Shown here piece by piece: positions 28,953 through 38,136 of a stretch of 64,000 bases of DNA. The translations under genes and the position numbers were made by a program. The DNA is from Bacilli bacterium. Its GTDB lineage: Bacteria; Bacillota_I; Bacilli_A; RFN20; CAG-826. A model generated the notes under the pieces. It searched no databases, had not been told where the DNA came from, and was given only the letters and a program-made list of their open reading frames with translations. The DNA lies in assembly GCA_017619815.1 (NCBI GenBank), contig JAFZRR010000047.1, positions 23,511 to 87,510 of the forward strand, given 5' to 3'. Each line of letters starts with the position of its first letter. Position 1 is the first letter of the stretch.

Positions 28953-29121
28953 GGTGTATGATACACCTGGATACGTTGAAAATATTTTTATATTTTTTGT
29001 GTTTTTTTGCTTGCGCGACAATATCTATTTAATTAATATATATAAGCGTGTGTATTCTACACGGTGACCAAAATGGTCTATTTTTAAGGGGAATTAATGA
29101 TACACCCGGAACCGTGGAAAC
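28953..29121 (+). promoter_or_regulatory. leader/promoter region of the str operon with repeats
   Basis: Holds a hairpin GGTGTA-TGA-TACACC (28953-28967), a candidate promoter TTGCGC (29011-29016)/17/TAATAT (29034-29039), a hairpin GTGTA-TTC-TACAC near 29050, and two imperfect direct copies of ATGATACACC-N-GGA-N2-CGT-N-GAAA near 28957 and 29097 that match at about 20 of 25 positions. The second copy lies in the leader of rpsL. Possibly an autoregulatory site for S12 or S7; not a structure I can name. Confidence 0.5.
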
Positions 29122-29163
29122 AACACACCAAACATTAAATTAGTTATCGAAAGGAGCAATTAT

Positions 29164-29583
29164 ATGCCAACCATTAACCAATTAGTTCGTGAAGGTCGCC
29201 ACAACAAGACTTGGAAATCCAAGGCTCCAGCTCTCGGCACAAGATGGAACTCTTTAAAGAAGAAAAACATCGGTCAAGCCGCTAGCCAAAAACGTGGTGT
29301 CTGCACCCGTGTCGGTACAATGACTCCTAAAAAACCTAACTCTGCGTTAAGAAAATACGCCCGTGTTAGATTATCAAACGGATATGAAGTCACAGCCTAC
29401 ATCGGTGGTGAAGGTCACAACTTACAAGAACACTCCACAGTTATGATTAGAGGTGGACGTGTTAAAGATTTACCAGGTGTTAGATATCACATCGTTCGTG
29501 GTACTCTCGACTGCGCTGGTATCGAAGCTCGCCGTCAAGGTAGAAGCTTATATGGCACTAAAAAGCCAAAAGGAAACGAATAA
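29164..29583 (+). CDS. rpsL: 30S ribosomal protein S12
   Basis: 139 residues ([12 protein letters not shown], then [20 protein letters not shown], and [17 protein letters not shown]). The decoding-site loop TPKKPNSA keeps the lysine whose change gives streptomycin resistance. Start with AAAGGAG. First gene of rpsL-rpsG-fusA. Confidence 0.97.
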   Translation: MPTINQLVREGRHNKTWKSKAPALGTRWNSLKKKNIGQAASQKRGVCTRVGTMTPKKPNSALRKYARVRLSNGYEVTAYIGGEGHNLQEHSTVMIRGGRVKDLPGVRYHIVRGTLDCAGIEARRQGRSLYGTKKPKGNE

Positions 29584-29602
29584 TTGATAGGAGGAAAACA
29601 TT

Positions 29603-30070
29603 ATGCGTAAAGGAAATGCAGTAAAACGTGACGTCTTACCAGATCCAATTTATAACAGTAAGTTAGTCACTCGTTTAATTAACAAAATTATGCTTGATGG
29701 TAAAAAGGGAACTGCTCAAAACATTCTCTATTCCGCCTTCAAGAGAATCGAAGCGAAAACAGGACAACCAGCAATGGACGTCTTTGCAACAGCGCTTAAC
29801 AACATTATGCCAACCGTTGAATTAAAAATGAGACGTGTTGGTGGTAGCAACTTCCAAGTTCCAACCGAAGTTACCCCAGATAGAAAGGTCACATTAGGTC
29901 TTAGATGGTTAGTTAACTATTCCCGTTTAAGAAATGAAAAGAGCATGGAAGAACGCTTAGCTAATGAAATCATCGATGCCGCTAACGGCACAGGTGCTTC
30001 TGTTAAGAAGAGAGAAGATACTCACAAGATGGCAGAAGCCAACAAAGCTTACGCCCATTATCGTTGGTAA
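29603..30070 (+). CDS. rpsG: 30S ribosomal protein S7
   Basis: 155 residues, [22 protein letters not shown] start in the usual form and end [14 protein letters not shown]. Binds 16S rRNA in the head of the small subunit. Twenty bases after rpsL with AGGAGG. Confidence 0.97.
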   Translation: MRKGNAVKRDVLPDPIYNSKLVTRLINKIMLDGKKGTAQNILYSAFKRIEAKTGQPAMDVFATALNNIMPTVELKMRRVGGSNFQVPTEVTPDRKVTLGLRWLVNYSRLRNEKSMEERLANEIIDAANGTGASVKKREDTHKMAEANKAYAHYRW

Positions 30071-30088
30071 TCCGGGAGGGAATAATTT

Positions 30089-32170
30089 ATGGCAAATCGT
30101 GAATTTGACTTAGCCCATACCCGTAATATCGGTATCATGGCTCACATCGACGCCGGTAAAACAACCACAACTGAACGTATTCTTTATTTCACTGGTAAAA
30201 TCCATAAGATTGGCGAAACCCATGAAGGTGCCGCTACTATGGACTGGATGGCCCAAGAACAAGAAAGAGGTATTACAATTACCTCCGCTGCTACAACAGC
30301 ACACTGGAAGGGCAATCGTATTAACATCATCGACACTCCGGGGCACGTCGACTTCACCGTTGAAGTTGAACGTTCACTTCGTGTCTTAGACGGTGCTATC
30401 ACCGTTCTCGATGGTAAAAGTGGTGTTGAACCACAAACAGAAACCGTTTGGAGACAAGGTAGCAAATATGGCGTTCCTAGAATCGTCTTTGTTAACAAAC
30501 TCGACGCTATCGGTGCTGACTTCGAAATGAGTGTTCGCTCATTATACGAAAGACTCGGTGCTAACGCCGCTGCTGTCCAATACCCAATCGGCATTGAAAG
30601 TTCTTTAAGCGGATGTATCGATATCATTGAACAAAAGGCTTATCAATACACATCTGATGTGCATGATGAACCACAAGAAATCGCCATCCCTGAAGAATAT
30701 AAAGCCAAAGTCCAAGAATTAAGAGGCAAATTATTCGAAGCATTATCTAACTTCGATGAAGAAATCTTAATGATGGTCTTAGAAGGTGAAGAACCATCTG
30801 TTGAAAAGACTAAAGAAGTTATTCGTAAAGCCGTTTTAACAGGTGAATTCCACCCAGTCTTCTGTGGTAGTGCCTATAAGAACAAAAACATTCAAATGCT
30901 CTTAGATGGCGTTATTGACTACTTACCAAGCCCACTCGACATCAATCCTGCAAAAGGTACTGATGACAGAGGTAACGAAGTTGTCTGCCAACCAACAGAT
31001 GACGCTCCATTAGCCGCCTTAGCATTTAAAATCGCGACAGACCCATTCATTGGCCGTTTAGCCTATGTCCGTGTCTACAGCGGTGTCTTAAAAGCCGGTA
31101 GCTATGTCCTCAACAGCACCAAAGGTGTTAAAGAAAGAATCGGCCGTGTCGTGTTAATGCACTCTAACCACCGTCAAGAAGTTGAAGAACTCCATGCTGG
31201 TGATATCGGTGCCGTTATCGGTCTTAAAAACACCATTACTGGTGACACACTCTGTGAAGAAAAACACGAAATCATCTTAGAAAAGATGGAATTCCCAGAT
31301 CCAGTTATCGAAGAAGCTGTTGAACCAAAAACTAAAGCAGACCAAGAAAAGATGGCCATTGCTTTACAAAAATTAGCGGAAGAAGATCCAACCTTCAAAG
31401 TCCGTACCAATGCGGAAACAGGTCAAACCTTAATCGCTGGTGTCGGTGAATTACACTTAGACATCATCGTCGACCGTATGAGAAGAGAATTCGGTGTTCA
31501 AGTTAACGTCGGTGCTCCTCAAGTCGAATATAAGGAAACCATCAAATCCACAGCGGAATGTGAAGGTAAGTACATCAAACAATCCGGTGGTCGTGGTCAA
31601 TACGGTCACGTCTGGATCAAGTTTGAACCAAACCCAGGCAAAGGCTTCGAATTCGTTGACGCCGTTGTCGGTGGTACCGTTCCAAGAGAATACATCAAAC
31701 CAACTCAAGATGGTTTAGTGGACGCTCTTAAGAGAGGTATGGTTGCAGGCTTTGATGTCATGGATATTAAAGCGACATTATTCGACGGTAGTTCCCACGA
31801 TGTCGATAGTAGTGAAGCCGCTTACAAGATTGCTGCTTCCTTAGCTCTTAAAGAAGCTGCAAAGAAATGTAACCCAGTCATTCTTGAACCAATCATGAAG
31901 ATTGAAGTTACAATTCCTGAACAATACTATGGTGACGTCTTAGGTGATATCTCTCGTAGAAGAGGTAACATCATGGGCGAAAGCCAAAGAAACAACGCCA
32001 AAACAATCGAAGCAGAAGTTCCATTATGCGAAATGTTCGGTTATGTTACCGACTTACGTAGTATGACTCAAGGTCGTGGTAACTACGTCATGCAATTCGA
32101 TCACTATGGCGAATGTCCAAAATACGTTCAAGAAGAAATTATTAAAAAGAGTGGCATGTCCGCTCGCTAA
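30089..32170 (+). CDS. fusA: elongation factor G
   Basis: 693-residue translocation GTPase. G1 AHIDAGKT, G2 ERGITI, G3 DTPGHVDF and G4 NKLD are all present, with the complete domains II-V. Normal family length. GGGAGG precedes the start. Third gene of the str operon; tuf has its own promoter. Confidence 0.97.
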   Translation: MANREFDLAHTRNIGIMAHIDAGKTTTTERILYFTGKIHKIGETHEGAATMDWMAQEQERGITITSAATTAHWKGNRINIIDTPGHVDFTVEVERSLRVLDGAITVLDGKSGVEPQTETVWRQGSKYGVPRIVFVNKLDAIGADFEMSVRSLYERLGANAAAVQYPIGIESSLSGCIDIIEQKAYQYTSDVHDEPQEIAIPEEYKAKVQELRGKLFEALSNFDEEILMMVLEGEEPSVEKTKEVIRKAVLTGEFHPVFCGSAYKNKNIQMLLDGVIDYLPSPLDINPAKGTDDRGNEVVCQPTDDAPLAALAFKIATDPFIGRLAYVRVYSGVLKAGSYVLNSTKGVKERIGRVVLMHSNHRQEVEELHAGDIGAVIGLKNTITGDTLCEEKHEIILEKMEFPDPVIEEAVEPKTKADQEKMAIALQKLAEEDPTFKVRTNAETGQTLIAGVGELHLDIIVDRMRREFGVQVNVGAPQVEYKETIKSTAECEGKYIKQSGGRGQYGHVWIKFEPNPGKGFEFVDAVVGGTVPREYIKPTQDGLVDALKRGMVAGFDVMDIKATLFDGSSHDVDSSEAAYKIAASLALKEAAKKCNPVILEPIMKIEVTIPEQYYGDVLGDISRRRGNIMGESQRNNAKTIEAEVPLCEMFGYVTDLRSMTQGRGNYVMQFDHYGECPKYVQEEIIKKSGMSAR

Positions 32171-32188
32171 TGCCAATTTAAATTGGTA

Positions 32189-32217
32189 TTGCTAATTAAA
32201 AATTATTGCTATATTAT
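32189..32217 (+). promoter_or_regulatory. promoter of tuf
   Basis: TTGCTA (32189-32194), 17 bases, TATTAT (32212-32217), about 50 bases before the tuf start. The leader contains TTGCAAAATTGCA. The palindrome CCAATTTAAATTGG near 32173 lies just after fusA and has no T-run. Confidence 0.65.
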
Positions 32218-32267
32218 GATTTCGTTGCAAAATTGCATATACGAAAGAGAAGGGAGATTTCAATTTT

Positions 32268-33452
32268 ATGGCAAAACAACATTTTGACAGAACCAAACAA
32301 CACGTTAATATTGGTACAATTGGTCACGTTGACCACGGTAAAACAACATTAACCGCTGCCATTACTTCTGTCTTAGCTAAAAAGGGCGGTGCTGTCAAAA
32401 CCGATTATGCACAAATCGACTCCGCTCCAGAAGAAAAAGCTCGTGGTATTACAATCAACACAGCTCACATCGAATATCAAACAGAAACAAGACACTATGC
32501 TCACGTTGACTGCCCAGGGCACGCTGACTATGTTAAAAACATGATTACAGGTGCTGCACAAATGGATGGTGCAATCCTTGTTGTCGCAGGTACAGATGGC
32601 GTTATGCCACAAACACGTGAACACATCTTACTTGCTCGTCAAGTCGGTGTTCCATACATCGTTGTCTTCATCAACAAGACTGACTTAGTCGACGATCCAG
32701 AATTATTAGACTTAGTCGAAATGGATGTCCGTGACTTATTAAACAGCTACGGTTTCCCAGGCGACGAAGTTCCAGTGATTCGTGGTTCCGCTCGTAAAGC
32801 CCTTGATGGTGACCCAGCAGAAGAAGCTAACATCATGAAATTAATGGATGCTTGTGATTCTTACATCCCAGCTCCAGCTCGTGAAAACGACAAACCATTC
32901 TTACTCGCGATCGAAGACGTTATGACAATTTCTGGTCGTGGTACAGTTGTTACAGGCCGTGTCGAACGTGGTCAAGCCAAACTTGGCGACGAAGTCGAAA
33001 TCGTCGGTATCAAACCAACCCAAAAATCTGTTATTACAGGTCTTGAATCCTTCCGTAAGATCTTAGACTACGCCGAAGCAGGCGATAACGTTGGTGTCTT
33101 ATTAAGAGGTATCAACCGTGACCAAGTCCAACGTGGTCAAGTCTTAGCAAAACCAGGTTCCGTTACACCACACAGCAAATTCACAGGTCAAGTCTACGTT
33201 TTAACAAAAGAAGAAGGTGGCCGTCACACAGCGTTCTTAACAAACTACCGTCCACAATTCTACTTCCGTACAACAGACGTTACCGGTGTTATCACACTTC
33301 CTGCAGGTGTTGACATGGTTATGCCTGGCGATAACGTTGAATTAACAGTTGAATTAATTCACCCAATCGCTATGGAAAAAGGTACCAAATTCTCCATCCG
33401 TGAAGGTGGCAGAACAGTCGGTGCTGGTACAGTTAGCGAAATTATTAAATAA
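32268..33452 (+). CDS. tuf: elongation factor Tu
   Basis: 394 residues. G1 GHVDHGKT, G2 RGITI, G3 DCPGHADY and G4 NKTD are present, with normal length. Delivers aminoacyl-tRNA to the ribosome. Own promoter and strong terminator allow separate high expression; GAAGGGAG site upstream. Confidence 0.97.
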   Translation: MAKQHFDRTKQHVNIGTIGHVDHGKTTLTAAITSVLAKKGGAVKTDYAQIDSAPEEKARGITINTAHIEYQTETRHYAHVDCPGHADYVKNMITGAAQMDGAILVVAGTDGVMPQTREHILLARQVGVPYIVVFINKTDLVDDPELLDLVEMDVRDLLNSYGFPGDEVPVIRGSARKALDGDPAEEANIMKLMDACDSYIPAPARENDKPFLLAIEDVMTISGRGTVVTGRVERGQAKLGDEVEIVGIKPTQKSVITGLESFRKILDYAEAGDNVGVLLRGINRDQVQRGQVLAKPGSVTPHSKFTGQVYVLTKEEGGRHTAFLTNYRPQFYFRTTDVTGVITLPAGVDMVMPGDNVELTVELIHPIAMEKGTKFSIREGGRTVGAGTVSEIIK

Positions 33453-33473
33453 TTTAGTTAAACTTATACAAGA

Positions 33474-33504
33474 AGCCCATCCTTATGGATGGGTTTTTCT
33501 TTTG
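33474..33504 (+). terminator. Rho-independent terminator after tuf
   Basis: Stem AGCCCATCC (33474-33482) / GGATGGGTT (33487-33495), loop TTAT, then T-rich run. Confidence 0.92.
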
Positions 33505-33528
33505 TCTTTATCGTGTTATAATCTAGCC

Positions 33529-34665
33529 ATGAAATATAAAAGATTTCTTTTGATTGGTTCGATAATTCCAATACTTTTATCTGGTTGTACAAAAGCGAAT
33601 TCCTTTATCGGTGGAGATTTAATTTTCACGGAATTCTATGTCGGTGAAGTATACGCCAATAGAGCGGTGGAAATCGCTAATGTTGGAAACAAAGAATTAG
33701 ATTTATCTAAATATCACATTTCTATCTTTAGAGATGGTGGACAAGAAAAAGCCAAACCCACAGATAAAATCTATTTAGAAGGAAGTCTTCAACCTGGTGA
33801 AACATATGTCATTGCCTATAGCGAAGCGAAAGAAGAAATAAAAGCAAAAGCTAACTTAATAAGTGAAGATTTATTAAATGATGGTACTTTCCCGATGACT
33901 ATTAATAATAAAAAGGAACAAGTTATCGATTATTTAGGATATCCTGGATATTTTTATAATCTCGCACAATGTGGGGACGCAGTAAGAAAAGTAGAGAAGT
34001 TAAGCGCGTCTACATATAACGCTTATGATTGGATTAGGTATCCAACAAGTAATTTAGACAACTTAGGTAATTTAAATTGTTTAGATAATAAAACAATCTT
34101 CAAAGGTCCAAAACTCACCACAGAAGACTTTAATAAACCATATGCAGTCAATAATAGCACTGCAGGTGGTGGCGCAGTGAAAGTATCACTTAATTACACA
34201 ATCGATGGAGATACAACTAAATTTAACTTCCCTTCCTCTTTAGCGGAGTTTGGTTTATCAGGCAGCCAATCTGTTAGATATTACGGAATTAATACTCCAG
34301 AACTCCCTCATGGTGGTAATCCCGCAGATCCATATGGACCAGAAGCCAGGGATTTCACGAATAATATCATTAACTCTGCAAAGCACTTTGTTGTGCAATC
34401 TATCGAAGGATACGAATTAACGGAAACATATGGAAGAATATTAGCCTATGTTTGGGTATCTTTTGAGAATAATCCAGAACCAAGTGACTATTTCTTACTC
34501 AATCACTACATCTTACAAAACGGTTTTGCTCGTGTTGGACGTATTGAAAGAGGTAGTTATAACGATTTAATGCTTTATAATGGTATCAGTTACGTCGAAT
34601 ATTTCTATGACGCTCAACAATACGCAATCAGTAATAAATTACATATCTATGAGGAGGGTTTGTAA
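33529..34665 (+). CDS. lipoprotein with lamin-tail-like and SNase nuclease domains
   Basis: 378 residues. Signal with LSGC (C20). Residues ~25-150 look like a lamin-tail (LTD) domain (ITEFYVG-type start FTEFYVGEVYANRAVEI, then LDLSKYHISIFRDGG and LQPGETYVIAY). Residues ~215-378 form a staphylococcal-nuclease fold: DGDT at 226-229, R250 in RYYGINTPE with E258, and R303 in YGRILAYVW, the three catalytic residues of micrococcal nuclease. It should cut DNA/RNA outside the cell. The real start is ATG 33529, six bases after an extended -10 TATAAT (33517-33522); longer frames begin inside tuf. Overlaps the next gene by one base. Confidence 0.88.
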   Translation: MKYKRFLLIGSIIPILLSGCTKANSFIGGDLIFTEFYVGEVYANRAVEIANVGNKELDLSKYHISIFRDGGQEKAKPTDKIYLEGSLQPGETYVIAYSEAKEEIKAKANLISEDLLNDGTFPMTINNKKEQVIDYLGYPGYFYNLAQCGDAVRKVEKLSASTYNAYDWIRYPTSNLDNLGNLNCLDNKTIFKGPKLTTEDFNKPYAVNNSTAGGGAVKVSLNYTIDGDTTKFNFPSSLAEFGLSGSQSVRYYGINTPELPHGGNPADPYGPEARDFTNNIINSAKHFVVQSIEGYELTETYGRILAYVWVSFENNPEPSDYFLLNHYILQNGFARVGRIERGSYNDLMLYNGISYVEYFYDAQQYAISNKLHIYEEGL

Positions 34666-35819
34666 TGAATAAGAATTATCGTGTTTTATTTTCTCTAGCT
34701 TCAGTTATTTTATTAACTGCTTGTAGCGCACCTAGTGGTTTAAAAGTTACTGGTTCTACTCATTTTACTGAAGTACAAGAAGCATATTTAAAAAGTTCTA
34801 ACATCGAAGATACAACTCCATATAACGGAAATATGTCTTTAAGCGCACCTGCTCCAACAGTATTAAAGTGGAGTGGTAGCAGTCTTCAAGGATATGTAGT
34901 TAACATTTATAAAGATAAAGAACTTAAAGATTTAGCATTCAGCTACACCACAAAGAAAACGTCATTAGAATTCTATAATGAAGAATTGAATAAAGTATAT
35001 TATTGGAATGTTACAGATAAAGCCTCTAACAAAGTTAGCGAAACTCATGGTTTCCAAAACATCATCAACGTTGCGGGTCCAAGAAACCTCAATATTGATG
35101 GAGTAGAAAACTTCAGAGATATCGGTGGTTGGGGTGTTTTAACTGACCAAGGATATCAACGTTATATGAAACAAGGCATGGTCTATCGTTCAGGTAGATT
35201 TAACGAAGATAAAGCGGATGAAGTGAATATTACCGCAAGTGCGGAAGGTATTCGTGAAGCCAAAGAAAACCTCAAGATTAAAACTGAAATTGACTTTAGA
35301 AGAAGTAGTAATAATGAAATTGGTTCTTTAACCAGTTCCGCATTAGGTGAAGGTGTTAATTACTATAATTTACCAATGTTATATGAAGGTAAGAATCTCC
35401 TCACCTTTACTGGTAAGTCTGGTAAAGATACATATGAATACAATAATCCAGCGATGATTAAACAATTCTTTGAAATCCTTTCTGATGAGAATAACTATCC
35501 AGTGAATTTCCACTGTTCCATAGGAAAAGATAGAACTGGTTGTTTAGCCTTCTTATTAGAAGGATTATTAGGATTTGATCAAGAAGTGATGAATAGAGAC
35601 TACATGTTCACTAACTTCGCAAATGCCGGTATGTGTAAACTACAAGATGATATCTATGCTTCAAATAGATATGGCTATACATTAGAAAACTACGAAAACG
35701 GTAGCACAATTAACGAAAAGATTTATAACTATCTAAAAGATGTCATCGGTGTTGAAGCAGAAAAACTCGATAATATTATCTCTATTTTAAAAGTAGATTA
35801 TATCGATCCTCTTAATTAA
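34665..35819 (+). CDS. secreted tyrosine-phosphatase-like lipoprotein (Y_phosphatase3)
   Basis: 384 residues. Lipoprotein signal LTAC (C20), a fibronectin-like or beta-rich part (~55-125), then a phosphatase domain: NFRDIGG at 149-155 and the P-loop HCSIGKDRTG at 283-292 (C284 nucleophile, R290). These mark the Y_phosphatase3/LipA-like group, which can act on phosphoproteins or phosphoinositides. It shares a stop-start TAATG with the nuclease lipoprotein, preceded by GAGGAGGG, so both are made together; it might remove phosphate from nuclease products or act on host phospholipids (inference). Confidence 0.85.
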   Translation: MNKNYRVLFSLASVILLTACSAPSGLKVTGSTHFTEVQEAYLKSSNIEDTTPYNGNMSLSAPAPTVLKWSGSSLQGYVVNIYKDKELKDLAFSYTTKKTSLEFYNEELNKVYYWNVTDKASNKVSETHGFQNIINVAGPRNLNIDGVENFRDIGGWGVLTDQGYQRYMKQGMVYRSGRFNEDKADEVNITASAEGIREAKENLKIKTEIDFRRSSNNEIGSLTSSALGEGVNYYNLPMLYEGKNLLTFTGKSGKDTYEYNNPAMIKQFFEILSDENNYPVNFHCSIGKDRTGCLAFLLEGLLGFDQEVMNRDYMFTNFANAGMCKLQDDIYASNRYGYTLENYENGSTINEKIYNYLKDVIGVEAEKLDNIISILKVDYIDPLN

Positions 35820-35835
35820 TATATAATTAATAGCA

Positions 35836-37008
35836 ATGAGCGAAAAGAAAACCAAAGTAGTGGAACTACGTCCACTCGGAAAATTTAAAAGAATACTATT
35901 ATTCTTAGGTGATTACTTTATCACCTTTATCTTTTCTTTTATTCTTTTTAATTTAGCGGTTTTCCCATTAGCAAAAGTGATTTGTAAAACTAATCAGAAA
36001 TCTCAAGAGATTGCAAATTTAGAAAAAGCCTCAAATGATTTACTAATCGGTAGTGGAATTCTCTTTGAAGATCCAGAAGGAACTTTTGAGTTCAAAGAGC
36101 ACGTTAATTACACCTTTAAAGTGTTCCTTTCTTATTACGCTTTTGATGATGAAAATGTCGACACAAATCATCCTCAATATGGTCATAAAGAAGAAAACGA
36201 AGTCCTTAGACATTACTATGTGACTTATATGCATGATACCACTGATGGTGCTGCTTCCTATTTAGCGGATTTTGCTAATGTCAATGAAGATGGTATGTTC
36301 ACCATTGGTGAAACTATTAATGACATTAAATTAAAATCTGATTATAAAGAATTATTAGGTACAGAACTTTTAGAGCAAACTGATGAGAGCAAATACTCCG
36401 TCAATATGACCAATTTCCGTGATCATATTTTTGCGAAACTTTTCTATCTCCACGTCTATGAAGACATCAATACAAATGACTTCGTAAAAGATGATATATC
36501 CTTTAAAGGATGTCTTAATAGAATTGGTGAAATTAATAACTATTTGAAATGGGTGGCAACATGGCCAGCGATTATTTCCGCAGTATTATCTTGGGGAATT
36601 GTTTACTTAATGTATCCAATGATTAATCGCGAAAGAAGAACGATGACAATGTCCGTGATGAAACTTAATAAATTAAAGATGGTCTCAATGGTGGACATTA
36701 ACCGCAAAGATGTCGCTCTTCAATCTTTCTATAATTTATTACTTTCAATGAGTTCAGTTTTGTTCTTGCCGGTCCTATATTTTGGTTTTGCGTATTGCTT
36801 TAACCTACCACTTTTATTCATTTTGACAGCTATCTCTATCGTTCTCACTCTTACGTCATTATTCTTTATCTTGTTTAATGAACACAATAGAAGCGGTAGT
36901 GATGTTCTTACTTTTTCTGTTGTTATACCAACAGAGGAAATTGATAATATATACAAAGAGAAATTAAACGATGAAAGATCCGTATCAAGTCAAGGAACAT
37001 CAGAATAA
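35836..37008 (+). CDS. RDD-like multi-pass membrane protein
   Basis: 390 residues with about four membrane spans: one at ~22-45, one at ~237-258, and two at ~300-348. A large hydrophilic region (~50-230) lies between the first two spans. The N-terminus RPLGKFKRILLFLGDYFI resembles the R-x3-x3-D start of RDD family helices, more clearly seen in the following gene. Function unknown. TATAAT (35822-35827) ends eight bases before the ATG; no Shine-Dalgarno. Overlaps the next gene by 38 bases. Confidence 0.6.
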   Translation: MSEKKTKVVELRPLGKFKRILLFLGDYFITFIFSFILFNLAVFPLAKVICKTNQKSQEIANLEKASNDLLIGSGILFEDPEGTFEFKEHVNYTFKVFLSYYAFDDENVDTNHPQYGHKEENEVLRHYYVTYMHDTTDGAASYLADFANVNEDGMFTIGETINDIKLKSDYKELLGTELLEQTDESKYSVNMTNFRDHIFAKLFYLHVYEDINTNDFVKDDISFKGCLNRIGEINNYLKWVATWPAIISAVLSWGIVYLMYPMINRERRTMTMSVMKLNKLKMVSMVDINRKDVALQSFYNLLLSMSSVLFLPVLYFGFAYCFNLPLLFILTAISIVLTLTSLFFILFNEHNRSGSDVLTFSVVIPTEEIDNIYKEKLNDERSVSSQGTSE

Positions 37009-38056
37009 CGAAGTACTTCGTGTCGAATATACTAGACCAAAGTTTTGGCATCGTTGCATGGCCAATTTTACTGACTTTGCAATTATGCTTGCGACATTCC
37101 TTGGTTTATTTATCGGTGTGAGAGCGATTGTTCAAAATACTCCTTCCTACAAAGCATCTCTATCTAGGATGAGTGAAATCCAAATTCAATCTGGTTTATA
37201 TGTGAGTTCTGAAGAAGGACAAACCGCGACAAAGAATATGGATCTCATTTATTACTGTGATACATATTTAGGTTCCTATGGAAAGTATTACGATATTAAC
37301 GAAGAAATTACTGATCCAAAAACCAAAAACGCTTATGTTATTTTAGGACTTCAAAAATTCTTTACATATTGTAGTGATGAAAACAATTGTCCAAATGAAA
37401 GATATGTCGAATTATTAACATATTTTGATGAAGCGAGATTAACACCAACTTTAAACGATATTCATTATTACATCAAAGATGCGGATGATAAGATTATTCC
37501 TAATGAAACGCTTGCAGATAACGCAACATATTCCGATGAATATTACACCTATGTATTTAAACCATTTATCGAAAAGAAAGCCTTACCATTTTTAAGCGCA
37601 AACGTTCCTGAATATAGAACTCTCAGTAAGGTCGATTATAACTATTTGTTATTCTTAGAATTACCTGTCGCCTATGCTGTTGCGGGCATCCTTACTTATT
37701 TAGTTCCTCCATTATTCTTTAGAAGAGGAAGAAAAACCTTAGGAAAAGCTTTATACCATATCGGTTTAATCGATGGTCGTGTATTATCTCCAACCTTCCC
37801 TCGTTTCTTAGCGAGATTTGCCATCTTCTTCTTTGGAGAACTAATACTTTCATTGTTCTCGTTTGGCATACCCTACATTATTTCATTTTCTCTCATGGCC
37901 TTCAGCAAGAAAAAACAAGGATTCCCAGATTACATGCTTGGTTTATATGAGATAGATACTTCGAAGGCAAACATATATATGGATTATGTAGAGGCTCAAC
38001 TCAAAAACGAGCTTCACGGCAAAGCAATTGACTTCAAAATGAAGGAGCGCCTATAA
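36971..38056 (+). CDS. RDD-family membrane protein
   Basis: 361 residues. First span (~25-48) follows PKFWHRCMANFTDF, the R...D of RDD domains; after a ~170-residue external-looking region come further spans. RRGRKTLGKALYHIGLID (about 255) is the RDD signature between spans two and three (T-x-G-K ... V-x-D). It has the same layout as the preceding gene, so the two are probably diverged duplicates that may form one complex. The role is unknown; RDD proteins are variously linked with transport or Na+/H+ exchange. Confidence 0.72.
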   Translation: MKDPYQVKEHQNNEVLRVEYTRPKFWHRCMANFTDFAIMLATFLGLFIGVRAIVQNTPSYKASLSRMSEIQIQSGLYVSSEEGQTATKNMDLIYYCDTYLGSYGKYYDINEEITDPKTKNAYVILGLQKFFTYCSDENNCPNERYVELLTYFDEARLTPTLNDIHYYIKDADDKIIPNETLADNATYSDEYYTYVFKPFIEKKALPFLSANVPEYRTLSKVDYNYLLFLELPVAYAVAGILTYLVPPLFFRRGRKTLGKALYHIGLIDGRVLSPTFPRFLARFAIFFFGELILSLFSFGIPYIISFSLMAFSKKKQGFPDYMLGLYEIDTSKANIYMDYVEAQLKNELHGKAIDFKMKERL

Positions 38057-38069
38057 CGCTCTTTCTTTT
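38045..38069 (+). terminator. terminator closing the RDD pair
   Basis: GAGCG (38045-38049) / CGCTC (38057-38061) followed by TTTCTTTTT. The TAA stop of the RDD gene lies in the loop. Confidence 0.75.
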
Positions 38070-38075
38070 TATTTG

Positions 38076-38104
38076 TTTACAAAACGCACATATTTGCCTA
38101 CAAT
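38076..38104 (+). promoter_or_regulatory. promoter of the ABC transporter/nuclease operon
   Basis: TTTACA (38076-38081), 17 bases, TACAAT (38099-38104). Predicted start near 38111 gives a 26-base leader that includes AAGGCGG before the ATG at 38137. Confidence 0.75.
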
Positions 38105-38136
38105 ATGAGTGTATTAAAAATTAAGGCGGCTTAGAT

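Noticed and set aside
32173..32186. Palindrome CCAATTTAAATTGG after fusA as a terminator
   Set aside because: AT-rich, no T-run, and just before the tuf promoter; cannot be supported as a terminator.
33400..33528. Longer start for the nuclease lipoprotein inside tuf
   Set aside because: It would cross the tuf terminator and bury the signal peptide; ATG 33529 gives a normal lipobox.
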